Shown here: positions 63,838 to 64,000 of the stretch, piece after piece
Numbering within the stretch: the first letter of the stretch is position 1
How the letters are laid out: every line of letters starts with the position of its first letter
Origin: Clostridia bacterium
Lineage (GTDB): Bacteria; Bacillota; Clostridia; Lachnospirales; Lachnospiraceae
NCBI GenBank assembly: GCA_026000755.1
Contig: BNZC01000004.1
Coordinates: forward strand, 10,380-74,379
Direction of reading: 5' to 3'
DNA length: 64,000 nt
Notes under the pieces: model-generated
Databases searched by the model: none
What the model was told of the DNA's origin: nothing
What the model saw: only the letters and a program-made list of their open reading frames with translations
Translations under genes and position numbers: made by a program

Positions 63838-63864
63838 GTCTTTTTTTGCAATTTTCAAACAAAA
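63838..63864. repeat. 27-bp direct repeat, right copy
   Basis: Exact copy of 62220-62246, marking the right edge of the insertion sequence. Confidence 0.85.
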
Positions 63865-63983
63865 AAACACTTGTGTTAATTCCCAAAGTAAGTTCCACTA
63901 TGGAATTTGATGTGGAATTTAATCTGGAACGGATTTCTGGTAGAATTTAATCTGGGAAATTTTCTTTGAGAAGGAGAAACATC

Positions 63984-64000
63984 ATGCCAGACTTAAATTC
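63984..64000 (+). CDS. Start of a gene cut by the window edge
   Basis: ATG 63984 follows AGAAGGAG at about eight bases; the first residues are MPDLN. Upstream (63898-63956) the motif GGAATTTAATCTGG recurs with variation. Too short to identify. Confidence 0.45.

Noticed and set aside
63756..63950. 64-codon ORF across the right end of the IS
   Set aside because: It runs through the hairpin and the 27-bp direct repeat; no ribosome binding site.

Overview
The window looks like a chromosomal segment of a low-to-middle GC, spore-lineage Clostridia, most likely Lachnospiraceae. Supporting signs are the spore germination protease gene gpr, a perfect HrcA/CIRCE operator, AddAB instead of RecBCD, the metG-tatD-rsmA block, rpsU with a strong Gram-positive promoter, and strong AGGAGG-type ribosome binding sites throughout. 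This assignment is an inference from gene content; no 16S gene is present.

Layout. 1-9.0 kb: gpr and a CIRCE operator for an off-window heat-shock operon on the left, the glycolytic run gap-pgk-tpiA, alaS, rpsU and gpmA. 9.2-18.1 kb: a membrane FMN-binding protein next to the flavin transferase apbE, a PAP2 phosphatase overlapping an L,D-transpeptidase, an aldo/keto reductase with ferredoxin-type clusters, two PLP aminotransferases (one HisC-like) and a small unknown gene. 18.2-25.7 kb: addB-addA. 25.7-34.5 kb: an ABC transporter pair, a zinc-ribbon protein, metG, tatD, rsmA, tex and two small EamA/SMR-type membrane proteins.

34.6-61.1 kb is an accessory, more AT-rich surface-glycan region. 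It starts with a two-domain GT2 glycosyltransferase and a 400-bp intergenic stretch packed with hairpins. Next comes a TnpB-like gene that has lost all three RuvC catalytic positions but keeps an omega-RNA-like 3' region, behind a promoter whose -35/-10 spacer is an (AT)9 repeat. A tightly overlapping one-strand gene cluster follows: a TagB/TagF-like transferase fused to a propeller-like domain, CDP-glucose synthesis, UDP-glucose dehydrogenase plus UDP-xylose synthase, GalE, GT2/GT8/DUF4422 transferases, FkbM and class I methyltransferases, four radical-SAM proteins, and an Rpe-like/alcohol dehydrogenase/IspD-TarI-like trio that predicts a CDP-alditol. Eight of these proteins carry the same small 'YGAG' Rossmann-like module fused to unrelated catalytic domains. 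The cluster ends in a 5'-truncated transferase remnant.

61.1-64 kb: a HicAB toxin-antitoxin pair, an 18-codon basic micro-ORF, tRNA-Trp(CCA), and an IS1202-like (ISNCY) insertion sequence flanked by an exact 27-bp direct repeat that lies in a terminator.

Three themes cut across the window. There are many G/C homopolymers of 8-11 nt inside genes. In-frame short tandem repeats have expanded inside conserved enzymes. Several intergenic hairpin repeats vary in sequence with pairing kept by compensatory changes. The strongest candidate for a new system is the nuclease-dead TnpB/guide-RNA locus behind a slippage-prone promoter at the head of the radical-SAM-rich glycan cluster.
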